In this document: in pieces, positions 24,107-32,707 of the stretch
Layout: every line of letters starts with the position of its first letter
How positions within the stretch are numbered: the stretch's first letter is position 1
From: Planctomycetota bacterium
GTDB lineage: Bacteria > Planctomycetota > UBA1135 > GCA-002686595
Direction: 5' to 3'
Assembly (NCBI GenBank): GCA_002686595.1
Contig: NYXZ01000139.1
Span: 1-38,321, forward strand
DNA: 38,321 nucleotides
Made by a program: the position numbers and the translations under genes
The notes under the pieces: model-generated
The model's input: the letters and a program-made list of their open reading frames with translations, nothing else
What the model was told of the DNA's origin: nothing
Database searches by the model: none

Positions 24107-26686
24107 TTAGTGATTGTCTCTCGCCGCTGGAGTGGGCGGCCCCAGGGGCACAGGCGGGTGCGGGCCGGGCTCCAGAAAGGTCATCAAGGCCAGGTCGTCG
24201 GGGTCCTCCAGGAGCAGTTTCCTGATGGCGGCCGGTCCGGAGCTGTTTCCGGCGCGCACCAGGGCCATGGCCCGCTCCCGGCGCAGGTAGCGAGGGCCGA
24301 GGCCTGCGGGCGAATCCGCCGTCAGAGCGGCCAAGGCCAGACCGTAGAGTTCAGCTGAACGGGCGTGGTCGCCGCCTTGGCCCCGGGCCAGGGCGGTCAG
24401 GGCCAGGAGTTCCGGGGGGCTCGCTTCCCGGTGCCAGGTCAGGACGCGTTCCAGACGCTCCGCCGCTTCCCGAGGCTGCAGCAACTCCAGGGCGGCCCGG
24501 GCCAGGGCCACCTCCGCGGGCTCCCAACCGGGCCAGGCAGCGGCCGTCGGCTCCATCAGTTCGTAAATGGCCTCCACGGCGCGTTTCTCCACCAACAGTT
24601 GGGCCAGGCCATGCCAGACGCCGTGGCTGAAGGAGTCCACCGGGCCGCGGGCCACATGGGCGCCTATCTGCGCCAGGCCCGGCGATAGCTCCAACGCCTG
24701 GCCCGGCGTTTCGAAGGGCGAGCTGCGTCGTTGGGCGGCGTAGTGCTCCGCCAGGCCGCTGGTCAGGAGCTCCATCCCGCTGCCCCGTGCCGCGCGAGCC
24801 AGGCGCGCCGAGAGGTCACGCCGACTCTTCAGCCGCCGTTCTTCCAGGCGGCGGGTGAGGGCGTTGATGGCTGGCGAACCCAGGCTCCGGTGGGGAGCTG
24901 GCAGGAATGTGGGGGGGCTGGCGGAGCCGCGGGGGTCGCCGTCGAAGGCTAGCTCGTCCATTTCCCTGGCTTGGCCGTACAGCAGGCCGAGGCTCGGGTA
25001 TTCGAAACCGGAGGCCGCTAGCAGAACCTTGTCCCCGTCGGGCTTGCCGCCGGAGCGGCAGTCCAGGGAGTCCAGGGGGTGATCGGCGCTGAACCAGACA
25101 ACGGTGGGAGTGTCAGCTTGGCCGCCGCGCAGGCCGGCGGGCGCCACCGGGGATTCCCCCGCCACCGGGGGCACGAGCACCATGTCATAGGCTCCGGAGC
25201 TCAGGCGCCGCCGGGCTTCCCGGGCTGGGATGATCTCTCCCGGTGCCAGGTCCGCGGACACGGACAGGAGCTTCTCCAGGGCCGCCATGGAGCGCTGCCA
25301 GGGCGCGCTGCGGTCGATGGTGCGGGCGCCGAGGGCCGTGAGCAGACGGGCCCGGGAGCGGTCGAGTTGGCCGATGAAGAGCACGCGCTGGCCCTGGCCA
25401 GAGTCCGAGGCCGGGGCGGCGCTCTGCCAGGACCGCAGGAGGCGCTCCAGGTCGGCGGCACGGGCGGCGTCCGGCGGCGTGATGGCGCGCCTCCCCAGGG
25501 TGGCGAAGGGCTTACCGGTTAGATCGGTCTCCACCGCGATCAGGCCCGCTGGGGTTTCCCAGGTTGTCAGGGGGTTGACCGGGATGACCTGCCAAGGGGA
25601 GGTGATCGGCAAGGGGGGCAGTTTCAGAAACAGGCCGAGGGCTCCGGCCCCCAGGGCGATGGCCAGGGCCGAGGCCCGGGCCAGGTTGCCGTGGCCGCCA
25701 AAACGCAGCAGGATGCCAAGAGCCGCGCCGGCGCCGGTGATGGTCATGCCGAGGTTTACGAGTTGGCCACTCCAGGCGGCGGAGTTGGGGCCCGAGGTCG
25801 GGGCCTCGCCCCACATCAAAAGGGGTACCAGAGCCAGGCCCAAGCCGCCGCCAAGTAGGAGTGCGCCCAGGCGGAAGCGGTGGCGGGAGACGTGCAGGCT
25901 GGCGCCCAGCAAGAGGGCCGGCAGGATCAGGACCGCGGCGGCCAGGAGCGCGTCGTAGGGCAGGGTGCCGTGGAGTGAGGTGTCCAGGCCGAAGCGGCGC
26001 AGGAACTGGTCGAGGCCGCGCGTGGAGCGCAGGCCATCCAGGGCTTGAAAGCCCACCAGGGAGGTGGCGGCGGTGAGGGCCAGGGCCGCGCACACCAGGC
26101 CCTGGCGATAGCGGGCCAGGGGCAGGCCGAGGAGGAAACCGCCGAAGGCGGCGGAGCCGCAGGCGACCAGGAGGAGGAAAACGCCGCCGAAGATGGTGCG
26201 GTCGAGGTCCAGGCCGGCGCCGAGCAGGGTGAGGTGGCGGGCCAGGCCTTCGAGGGTCAGGGTGCAGCCCAGGCCTGCGACGAGCAGGGCGGCCAGGTCG
26301 CGTTTGCCGAGACGTTCCTCGTCGGCGCCGGGGGGCAGGGGCAGCGTGCGATTGCGCCGTTCCACCAGGAGCAAGAGGGCGGTCAGGAGTACGAGCAGGG
26401 CCAGGAATCCCAGCAGGCTCGTGGGGGCCAAGCCCGGGGGCAGCAGCAGGCCGTGGGCGCAGAAGCCCAGGGCGCAACTCGCCAGGAAGGCGCCGGGCAG
26501 GCGATCGGAACGCAGGGTGCGCGGGCTGGCCACGGCCAAGAGGCCCAGGATGAGAAGGGCTGCCGAGCGTAGGCCGTAGGCGGTGCCCGGATCCACTCCG
26601 GGCACCTGGAAGAGGTCCAGCCCCCGTGGCGCGTGCATGGCGCAGAGCAGAACTCCCACCAGGAAGCCGTAGAGCAGGCGGTGCAT
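24107..26686 (-). CDS. Polytopic membrane protein with degenerate Rossmann-like region and TPR tail (spermidine-synthase-like fusion?)
   Basis: About 859 residues from the ATG at 26686; a TTG at 26695 is an alternative start. Residues ~1-370 contain roughly ten hydrophobic segments (LLYGFLVGVLLCAMH, LLGFLALLVLLTALLLLV, GALLLGGGLGLALVPLL, ASALAIALGAGALGLFL). A soluble segment follows with a Rossmann-like strand pair (RVLFIGQLDRSRARLLTALGA, GAYDMVLVPP) but without a good SAM-binding glycine motif. The C-terminal ~250 residues are helical TPR-like repeats. The layout resembles membrane-fused spermidine-synthase-like proteins that have lost catalytic residues, but I am not certain; a surface-polymer transporter or scaffold is also possible. 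It is divergent from the kinase gene. Confidence 0.72.
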   Translation of the reverse strand: MHRLLYGFLVGVLLCAMHAPRGLDLFQVPGVDPGTAYGLRSAALLILGLLAVASPRTLRSDRLPGAFLASCALGFCAHGLLLPPGLAPTSLLGFLALLVLLTALLLLVERRNRTLPLPPGADEERLGKRDLAALLVAGLGCTLTLEGLARHLTLLGAGLDLDRTIFGGVFLLLVACGSAAFGGFLLGLPLARYRQGLVCAALALTAATSLVGFQALDGLRSTRGLDQFLRRFGLDTSLHGTLPYDALLAAAVLILPALLLGASLHVSRHRFRLGALLLGGGLGLALVPLLMWGEAPTSGPNSAAWSGQLVNLGMTITGAGAALGILLRFGGHGNLARASALAIALGAGALGLFLKLPPLPITSPWQVIPVNPLTTWETPAGLIAVETDLTGKPFATLGRRAITPPDAARAADLERLLRSWQSAAPASDSGQGQRVLFIGQLDRSRARLLTALGARTIDRSAPWQRSMAALEKLLSVSADLAPGEIIPAREARRRLSSGAYDMVLVPPVAGESPVAPAGLRGGQADTPTVVWFSADHPLDSLDCRSGGKPDGDKVLLAASGFEYPSLGLLYGQAREMDELAFDGDPRGSASPPTFLPAPHRSLGSPAINALTRRLEERRLKSRRDLSARLARAARGSGMELLTSGLAEHYAAQRRSSPFETPGQALELSPGLAQIGAHVARGPVDSFSHGVWHGLAQLLVEKRAVEAIYELMEPTAAAWPGWEPAEVALARAALELLQPREAAERLERVLTWHREASPPELLALTALARGQGGDHARSAELYGLALAALTADSPAGLGPRYLRRERAMALVRAGNSSGPAAIRKLLLEDPDDLALMTFLEPGPHPPVPLGPPTPAARDNH

Positions 26687-26861
26687 GGTGGGCAAGGTAG
26701 CGGACTGGGGTTGTGGCGGGAACCGCCGGGGCGCCGCTTGTCCCGGCCCTATTGGGTTGGGGGGGCGGCGGTGGGTGGGGTGGAAGCGCGTTTTTTGGCG
26801 CCAGGGGCGCGGGTGGGCGGCGGCGCGCGGTTTTCAATCCAGCAATAATGGTTCTTCCTTA

Positions 26862-26867
26862 TATAAT
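26862..26867 (+). promoter_or_regulatory. Consensus -10 box upstream of the kinase gene
   Basis: A perfect TATAAT lies 41 bases before the kinase ATG, inside an unusually AT-rich patch (about 26838-26868) in otherwise GC-rich DNA. No good TTGACA-like -35 element lies 16-18 bases upstream, so it may rely on an activator or flanking contacts. It would drive the kinase gene and probably the small PEP-CTERM genes behind it. Confidence 0.5.
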
Positions 26868-26908
26868 GTGGCCTGCCCGACGCCGAGGTCGCCGGGCGAG
26901 AGAAAACC

Positions 26909-29443
26909 ATGTCCCACACGGAGGAGTCCCCTGTGGAACGCCCCGCTCTCTCAGAAGGAGAGGCGGCGTTCTGTGAGTACCTCCGGCTTCAGGAGGCCGG
27001 AGCGGTCCCTTCGTTTGCGCATTTTGTCGCCGCCCATCCAGGGCTGGAAGAGGAGCTCGAGCGGTTGCGGGAGGGCTTCGAGACCTTCCGTCCCTTGGCT
27101 GATGAACTGCAGCGTCAGATACAGCTTTTCTCCAGTGACGATGGCGAAGACCCGAGCTTTGATCGCGCCTGGGCGGAGCTGCACGCCGGGGATGTGATCG
27201 GTGATTACAAGCTGATCAGGCCCCTGGGCCACGGCGGCATGGGCGAGGTCTGGGAAGTGGAGCAACTGAGTCTGGCGCGCCGCCTGGCTCTGAAGCTGGT
27301 CCTGCCCCATCGCGTGAATGAGCGGGCCCTGAACCTCTTTGCCCGGGAAGCGCGGGCGGGTGGCCGCCTGGCCCACACGGGCATTGTTGCGGTGCACGCC
27401 ACGGGTGAGAATGAGGGGCGCCATTGGATCGCCATGGAACTCGTGGAGGGCGGGCGCAATCTGGCGCACTTCATCGATGAGCTGGACCTGGACCTGGAGA
27501 GCGAGCCGGACCAATACATTGAAGCTGCACGCATCATGGCTGGAGTTGCGGAGGCCCTGGTTGTGGCCCACGACGCCCATGTTATTCACCGTGATCTGAA
27601 GCCGTCGAACATACTGCTCACGCCCCAGGGCGAGGCGAAGGTCACGGACTTCGGCCTGGCGAAGATCACCGACGAGGTTTCTATTTCCCATGCCGGGGAA
27701 CTGATGGGGACTTACTTCTACATGAGTCCCGAGCAGGTGGCGGCCAAGCGCGCCGGGCTCGATGCACGCACGGATGTCTTCAGCCTGGGGGTCATCCTCT
27801 ATGAGATGCTCTCGCACCAAAAACCGTTCCTCGGCGACACGACGCAACAGGTGATGACCAAGATCCTGTTCGAAACGCCGCGGGACCCCCGGGCAATTCG
27901 ATCCCAGGTGCCGCGGGACTTGGCTGTCATTTGCGCCAAGGCCATGGAGAAGCAGCCGGAGCGCCGTTATCAGTCCATGGGGGAACTAGCCAGCGATCTG
28001 TGGCGCTTCCTCAATCACGAACCGATTGTGGCGCGGCCGTCGAGTGCCTGGCGGCGCTTGGAACTGTGGGGGCGGCGGCACCCGGTGCTGGCCACGGCGG
28101 GGGGCCTGATGGCCTGTGGCGGTTTGGTGTTCGCGTTCATGGCTCAGTTCGCCTACAGCGGTTGGCGGGCGGCGGAGAGAGCCAACGGGGAGTTGCGGCG
28201 ACAGGAGCTTGTGATCTCCAGCGAGCTGCTGTTCGGGGAACAGGCGGAAGCGTTGGTTCCCATGGCGGGCAATGTGCGCGCCCTGGGGGAGGCCGTGCGG
28301 CGCGCGGAGGATTTGGAGGCGCGCTTCGCCCGGGAGCGGGAATCCTCGAAGGGGCTGGTGCTGGCTGGGGACAATGCGACGGAAGAACTCCGGGGACGGG
28401 CCATTCGCGTAAGGGAGTTGCTCGGTGAGCTGCGTCTGCGCCAGGCCCTGGCGCAGACGGATCGCGCTGCATTGGAGGGGGAATACGACTCGGACTGGTC
28501 GGAGACAATCGCCGGCGTGGCGACGGCTCCCGCCTATGGCGGCCTGAAGCTCGTGCCCCAGGCCGGGTTGGTACCCCTCGGTCCGGACCCGGACTCGGCC
28601 CTGTTCGAGTTCGCCGTGCCCGCCACTGGCGCGCTGCCCCCGCGTTCGGCGCAAGGGCGTCTTGCGATTGGTCCCAGTTCCGCCGTGGTGCTGGTACTTG
28701 TTCCCGGCGGGGGTTTCACAATGGGTGGAGCTGCCGGGGAGAAGACAGTAAAGACGCGAGACGAGTACCCAGCACATCCGGTTTCACTGGCGCCATTCTT
28801 CCTGTCGAAGTACGAGCTGAGCCGTGCCCAATTCGAGTTGCTGCACGGGGGGCACCGCAGCACGATTCCCGTGAAACGCCTGGGTGCAGGCGCCGAGCAG
28901 CGGGCCTGGCCAGTGGACGGGGTCAGTTGGGAAGATGCGCGCCTGGCCCTTGGATCCGTGGGGCTGCGCCTGCCGACCGAGGCCCAATGGGAATACGCCG
29001 CCGGTGCATCTGCGGTGCAGCCCCTGGGTTTGCAGGCCATGGACAAGGCCGAGGTGGGGGCCTGGGCGAACACCGCAGACAAGAGCGTGCCGCTCGATAG
29101 GAGTTGGGACCAGGACCTCGAGGTGGACGACGGTTACCTGGATGTAGCACCTATCGAAAGCTTCCGCGCCAACAGCTTCGGCTTGCACAACATGCTCGGC
29201 AACCTGTGGGAGTGGACCCTGGACGGCTGGTATTCCTACGGCGATGTGGCGGCTGATGGGAAGAGGCGCGACGGAAAGACCGGCGAGGTCTCGGCCACCG
29301 ACCCCCATGTACGTTGGGCGCGGGGTGGCTCGTACAAGTGGCCGCTGTCTTATGCCCGTGCTTCAAACCGGCGCTGCGAGGGCTATCGCGCGCACATCGA
29401 TGACATGGGCGTGCGGCCTGCCCGGATGCTGGAGAGGCGCTAA
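26909..29443 (+). CDS. Transmembrane Ser/Thr protein kinase fused to an FGE/SUMF1-like domain
   Basis: An 844-residue protein. Residues 1-95 are a helical leader region common in planctomycete kinases. The Hanks-type kinase domain runs ~98-375: glycine loop LGHGGMGEVWEV, catalytic lysine in LALKLVLPH, HRDLKPSNIL (Asp229), DFGLAK (Asp247) and MSPEQ, so all key residues are present. One membrane segment follows near residues 390-415 (ATAGGLMACGGLVFAFMAQ). An extracytoplasmic ~180-residue coiled or helical region leads to an FGE-sulfatase-type domain from about residue 600 (GGGFTMGG, VDGVSWEDARL, RLPTEAQWEYAAGA, NLWEWTLDGW, RGGSYKWP). In such fusions the FGE-like domain is thought to be a C-type-lectin-like or ligand-sensing module; I infer a receptor kinase. 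It is followed at once by two small PEP-CTERM-like genes. Confidence 0.93.
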   Translation: MSHTEESPVERPALSEGEAAFCEYLRLQEAGAVPSFAHFVAAHPGLEEELERLREGFETFRPLADELQRQIQLFSSDDGEDPSFDRAWAELHAGDVIGDYKLIRPLGHGGMGEVWEVEQLSLARRLALKLVLPHRVNERALNLFAREARAGGRLAHTGIVAVHATGENEGRHWIAMELVEGGRNLAHFIDELDLDLESEPDQYIEAARIMAGVAEALVVAHDAHVIHRDLKPSNILLTPQGEAKVTDFGLAKITDEVSISHAGELMGTYFYMSPEQVAAKRAGLDARTDVFSLGVILYEMLSHQKPFLGDTTQQVMTKILFETPRDPRAIRSQVPRDLAVICAKAMEKQPERRYQSMGELASDLWRFLNHEPIVARPSSAWRRLELWGRRHPVLATAGGLMACGGLVFAFMAQFAYSGWRAAERANGELRRQELVISSELLFGEQAEALVPMAGNVRALGEAVRRAEDLEARFARERESSKGLVLAGDNATEELRGRAIRVRELLGELRLRQALAQTDRAALEGEYDSDWSETIAGVATAPAYGGLKLVPQAGLVPLGPDPDSALFEFAVPATGALPPRSAQGRLAIGPSSAVVLVLVPGGGFTMGGAAGEKTVKTRDEYPAHPVSLAPFFLSKYELSRAQFELLHGGHRSTIPVKRLGAGAEQRAWPVDGVSWEDARLALGSVGLRLPTEAQWEYAAGASAVQPLGLQAMDKAEVGAWANTADKSVPLDRSWDQDLEVDDGYLDVAPIESFRANSFGLHNMLGNLWEWTLDGWYSYGDVAADGKRRDGKTGEVSATDPHVRWARGGSYKWPLSYARASNRRCEGYRAHIDDMGVRPARMLERR

Positions 29444-29476
29444 GCACCGGGTCGATTGTCAAGCCTCAAAACCCAG

Positions 29477-29755
29477 ATGAACACCATGATGAAAAACACT
29501 ACCACCAAAACGATCGGCGCTCTGGCCCTTAGCGGTCTATGCCTCTTGTCTGTCCCCGCCGCCGCCCTGCAAGGTGAGGTGCGTAGCGCCGGTGTGGAAC
29601 GCCACCCCAAGGGTTCGACCCCGGAGCCAATGACCGTGCTGCTCACCATTACCACCGGCGTCGCGCTCATGCTTCTCCGTTATCGCTTTGCGAAGGGCAA
29701 ACTCGGTTCACACGAGCTGTCCCCGGAATCCACAAAAACCACCAACCCTCTCTAA
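29477..29755 (+). CDS. Small PEP-CTERM-like exported protein 1
   Basis: About 92 residues from the ATG at 29477; a TTG at 29456 and ATGs at 29486 and 29489 are also possible. It has a signal peptide (IGALALSGLCLLSVPAAAL), a very short mature part with VERHPKGSTPEP, then a hydrophobic segment and a basic stretch (LLRYRFAKGK). The PEP-hydrophobic-basic tripartite tail is that of PEP-CTERM proteins, which are processed by exosortase. Unusually, ~17 more residues (LGSHELSPESTKTTNPL) follow the basic cluster. It starts 33 bases after the kinase stop and is followed nine bases after its stop by a paralogue. Confidence 0.75.
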   Translation: MNTMMKNTTTKTIGALALSGLCLLSVPAAALQGEVRSAGVERHPKGSTPEPMTVLLTITTGVALMLLRYRFAKGKLGSHELSPESTKTTNPL

Positions 29756-29764
29756 GACAACACA

Positions 29765-29995
29765 ATGAAGTCTAAAAAAGTGCCCTGTTTCCTGACCTTG
29801 GCTGCGATCCTGGGACTGACCTTTTCCGCCGACGCCAGCCAAGGCTCGCGAGAGGTCAGCCCCTCCAATCCCACGCGCAGGGGCGCTGATCGGCATCCGA
29901 AGGGGTCGGCGACACCGGAACCGTTTACCATGGCGCTTGTCGCCGGGGGCGGGGCGGTGCTCTATCTGGCTGGCCGCCGCCGCAGACGGGACTGA
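29765..29995 (+). CDS. Small PEP-CTERM-like exported protein 2
   Basis: A 76-residue protein. The signal peptide is FLTLAAILGLTFSADA, the mature stretch is only ~25 residues and contains RRGADRHPKGSATPEP, and the tail is TPEPFTMALVAGGGAVLYLAGRRRRRD, a textbook PEP-CTERM arrangement ending in a poly-Arg cluster. It shares the RHPKGS-(A)TPEP signature with the preceding gene, so the two arose by duplication or are co-selected. No strong Shine-Dalgarno site is seen. The mature product would be tiny, so it may be a sorting-dependent peptide rather than a structural protein. Confidence 0.78.
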   Translation: MKSKKVPCFLTLAAILGLTFSADASQGSREVSPSNPTRRGADRHPKGSATPEPFTMALVAGGGAVLYLAGRRRRRD

Positions 29996-30142
29996 GTTTG
30001 GAAGGAGCTGGGTGAGTTAGCCCTTTCAGGTTCCGTCCGGCAGCGGCCGGCGCCAGCGAGGGATGATTGCAACGCTTCCCGTCTGTGCCAGGGCCCGCGT
30101 TGGGTCTAGCACGCCAAGTGCGTACCCATTACACTCTGCGGT

Positions 30143-31636
30143 ATGCGTAAAATGTCGATAGGAAGCGCGCAAGGCCACAGCCTTCGTTGGAAGTACGTGT
30201 TGGCCCTCATGGCCGGGATGCTGCCAATCCTCGGCTGCGGCTCGGAGACGTCGGAGACTGCGGCGGCGTGGACGCCGGAGTTGGTTGTTGTGGTTGTGGT
30301 GGACACGTTGGCCGCCGGTCATGTCTCCCACCTGGGCTATGATCGCCCCACAACCCCGGAGCTAGATGCTCTTGCGCGCGATGGGGTCACATTCTCTGAT
30401 GCGGTCAGTCCGGCTTCCTACACGGCAGCGGCCATTCCCAGTATTCTCACCTCGCGCCTGCCCGATCGGCATGGCGTGGTTACTTCTTGGGACGAACTTG
30501 CCGAGGAAGAGGTGACCATGGCAGAGGTTTTCAAGGCAGAGGGCTTCTCTACCTTTGGGGCGGTGGCCGTGGTCAACGGCGGCCCCCTATTCGGTGATGA
30601 TCAGGGATTCGACGAGTTCATCGAACTCTATGTCTCCCATGAGGAAGGCGAGACCTCGGTTCCCGGAGACAGAAAACGATCCTTGCATATGGCGCGGGCA
30701 ACTGAGTTTGCACCGGTCATCGGGGAGCGCCTCGATCGCCGCGCGGACGGGGAACGGTTGCTGCTCTACATGCACATGCTCGAGCCCCACGGGCCCTATG
30801 ATCCACCCCTGCCGTTTAAGCGCCAACTGACAGATGAGCGCTACCCCGGTCCCTATGAGGAAGGTGATCGCCAGCATCTGCGCAGCCGCGCCCTGCGCGG
30901 GCAAATGGGGCCCGTGGTAATCACCGGCATAGAGCATTTGTATGACACCAATGTGCTCTATGCCGATCATGTGCTGGGTGAGTTCTTCGCAGACCTCAAG
31001 CGCCGGGGGCTTTACGACGAAGCTCTGATCGTTGTCACTGCTGATCACGGCGAGGCATTTTGGGAGCACGGGGAACGGGGGCACGGAGACATTCTCTACG
31101 AGGAGGTGGCCCAGGTGCCCCTGATCGTCAAGTTTCCCGCCGGCGATGGACCCCGCGATCTGAGCCTTCCTGGGCTCGTCTCGAACATGGATCTGCTCCC
31201 CAGTATTTGCTCCTGGATGGGGTTCCCGGTGCCAGAGCGGGAACTCGATGGGCTATCCCTAGCGGAGTACGTGGCCGATCCGACCCTGGGCTCACCCCGG
31301 GAGAGTTTGCTGCTGCGCTCGGTCGCCGACAGGCGGCGCTATGCCCTGCGGTTTCCTGAGATGAAACTCATCGTGCAGCTAGAACCGGAGGACCCGGAGT
31401 TTCCAGGCGCCCGGCAGGTCAGCGCTGAGGAGCTCTTTGATTTGGGTGCGGACCCCGCGGAACAGAACGACCTCGCGGAGCTGAGGCCGGATGTGAGCAA
31501 GCGGCTTCGGCGGCGCCTGCTGCGCGAGTTGGCCTCATTGCGGGGGAGTCAGGCCAAGGAGCGTGGGGAAATCCCTGCCCAGGAACAGGAACTGATGCGG
31601 GCCCTGGGCTACTTGGGCGGAGACGGAGATCTCTAG
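30143..31636 (+). CDS. Sulfatase-like lipoprotein without formylglycine cysteine
   Basis: A 497-residue protein of the alkaline phosphatase superfamily. The leader ends AGMLPILGC, making Cys32 a lipidation site. The metal-site strand is VVVVVVDTLAAGHVSH (Asp near residue 55), the nucleophile region is SYTAAAIPSILTSRLPDRHG with Thr94 where sulfatases have Cys or Ser, and the second metal site is in VTADHGEAFWEHGERGHGD. As in the other sulfatase-like protein of this window, the residue needed for formylglycine is absent, so phospho- or other ester chemistry is more likely. It has a C-terminal helical tail but no clear TPR. The start is the ATG at 30143; an ATG at 30152 is possible. It precedes a glycosyltransferase gene by 107 bases. 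Confidence 0.87.
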   Translation: MRKMSIGSAQGHSLRWKYVLALMAGMLPILGCGSETSETAAAWTPELVVVVVVDTLAAGHVSHLGYDRPTTPELDALARDGVTFSDAVSPASYTAAAIPSILTSRLPDRHGVVTSWDELAEEEVTMAEVFKAEGFSTFGAVAVVNGGPLFGDDQGFDEFIELYVSHEEGETSVPGDRKRSLHMARATEFAPVIGERLDRRADGERLLLYMHMLEPHGPYDPPLPFKRQLTDERYPGPYEEGDRQHLRSRALRGQMGPVVITGIEHLYDTNVLYADHVLGEFFADLKRRGLYDEALIVVTADHGEAFWEHGERGHGDILYEEVAQVPLIVKFPAGDGPRDLSLPGLVSNMDLLPSICSWMGFPVPERELDGLSLAEYVADPTLGSPRESLLLRSVADRRRYALRFPEMKLIVQLEPEDPEFPGARQVSAEELFDLGADPAEQNDLAELRPDVSKRLRRRLLRELASLRGSQAKERGEIPAQEQELMRALGYLGGDGDL

Positions 31637-31743
31637 CAGCCCGTTAATAAGCTCCCTCAGCGGCGGGATTATCTAGACAGCCGGTCTCTGGCCTGGAACA
31701 CCTGGCGGGGGAGGAGTAGGTTTGCGGGCCGAGGTTTTCTCCA

Positions 31744-32700
31744 GTGACCATACCCACAGAAAGTACGGCGACGCGCGTCGGTGAACCGCTCTCAGGGCTG
31801 GCGGCCAACAAGGCCCGGCGCACCGCAAATGGCGTGACCTTGGTGGTTCCCGCCTACAACGAAGAGGGGGGTGTGGAAGGTGTATTGGAGCGCCTGTGTT
31901 CCCTGGATCTGGGCGTGCCCCTGGAGATCCTGGTGGTCAACGATGGATCCACGGACGGGACCGGAGCGATCCTGGAGCGCCTGGGCGCTGCCGAGCCGCG
32001 TCTCAGTATCATCGAGCACGCCCGCAACCAGGGCTACGGGGCTGCCCTCAAGACTGGCTTTGCCGCTGCGGCCCACGATGTGGTGGTCATCACCGATGGC
32101 GACGGCACCTACCCCGAGGAATCCATTGCGGAGCTGCTTGAGCGCATCGACGACGGGGCGGAGATGGCCGTGGGCAGTCGCACGGGCGCATCGGTGCACA
32201 TTCCCCTCATCCGGCGCCCGGCCAAGTGGTTTCTGCGCAAACTGGCTTCCTTCCTGGCGGGGACGCCGATCCCAGACCTCAACTCTGGCCTGCGCGCCTT
32301 CCGCCGCGAGCTGGTGCTCACCTACCGGCCGATTCTGCCCCAGGGCTTCAGCTTCACCACGACGATCACGCTGGCTTCCCTGACCAACCACCACCGGGTT
32401 GATTACGTGGCCATCGACTACGCCCACCGCGCCGGGCGTTCCAAGATCAAGCCAATCCGCGACACACTCGGTTTCCTGAGCCTGATCATCAGGACCGTGC
32501 TCTACTTCAATCCCCTGAAGGTGTTCTATCCGGCCACCTTCGCAATATTTCTGACCCTGTGCGGGTTTGTCTACTACGACATGTTCGTTGTCGAACCCGC
32601 CAACCTCGGTGACAAGACGGTGCTGGTATTCGTGGCCCTGGTACAGGTCCTGACGGTTGGTCTGCTGGCCGACTTGATCGAGAAGAAGTCGCGCCTTTAG
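31744..32700 (+). CDS. Family 2 glycosyltransferase (dolichol/polyprenyl-phosphate mannose synthase type)
   Basis: A 318-residue GT-A glycosyltransferase. VTLVVPAYNEEGGVEGVLERL opens the nucleotide-sugar-binding fold; VVNDGSTDGT, NQGYGAALKTGF and VVITDGDGTYPEE (DXD-type metal site) follow, then DLNSGLRAFRR and GFSFTTTITLA, typical of DPM1/DpsM-like enzymes that load a sugar onto a polyprenyl phosphate. Two C-terminal membrane segments (YPATFAIFLTLCGFVYY and VLVFVALVQVLTVGLLADLI) anchor it. The GTG at 31744 is the likely start. GT-C proteins elsewhere in the window (TMTC-like, family 39) could use such lipid-linked sugars; that link is inference. Confidence 0.92.
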   Translation: MTIPTESTATRVGEPLSGLAANKARRTANGVTLVVPAYNEEGGVEGVLERLCSLDLGVPLEILVVNDGSTDGTGAILERLGAAEPRLSIIEHARNQGYGAALKTGFAAAAHDVVVITDGDGTYPEESIAELLERIDDGAEMAVGSRTGASVHIPLIRRPAKWFLRKLASFLAGTPIPDLNSGLRAFRRELVLTYRPILPQGFSFTTTITLASLTNHHRVDYVAIDYAHRAGRSKIKPIRDTLGFLSLIIRTVLYFNPLKVFYPATFAIFLTLCGFVYYDMFVVEPANLGDKTVLVFVALVQVLTVGLLADLIEKKSRL

Positions 32701-32707
32701 GGTCGTG

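Noticed and set aside
25512-26837. Reverse Pro/Arg-rich open frame
   Set aside because: Overlaps the membrane-TPR gene in another frame, with no domain and biased composition.
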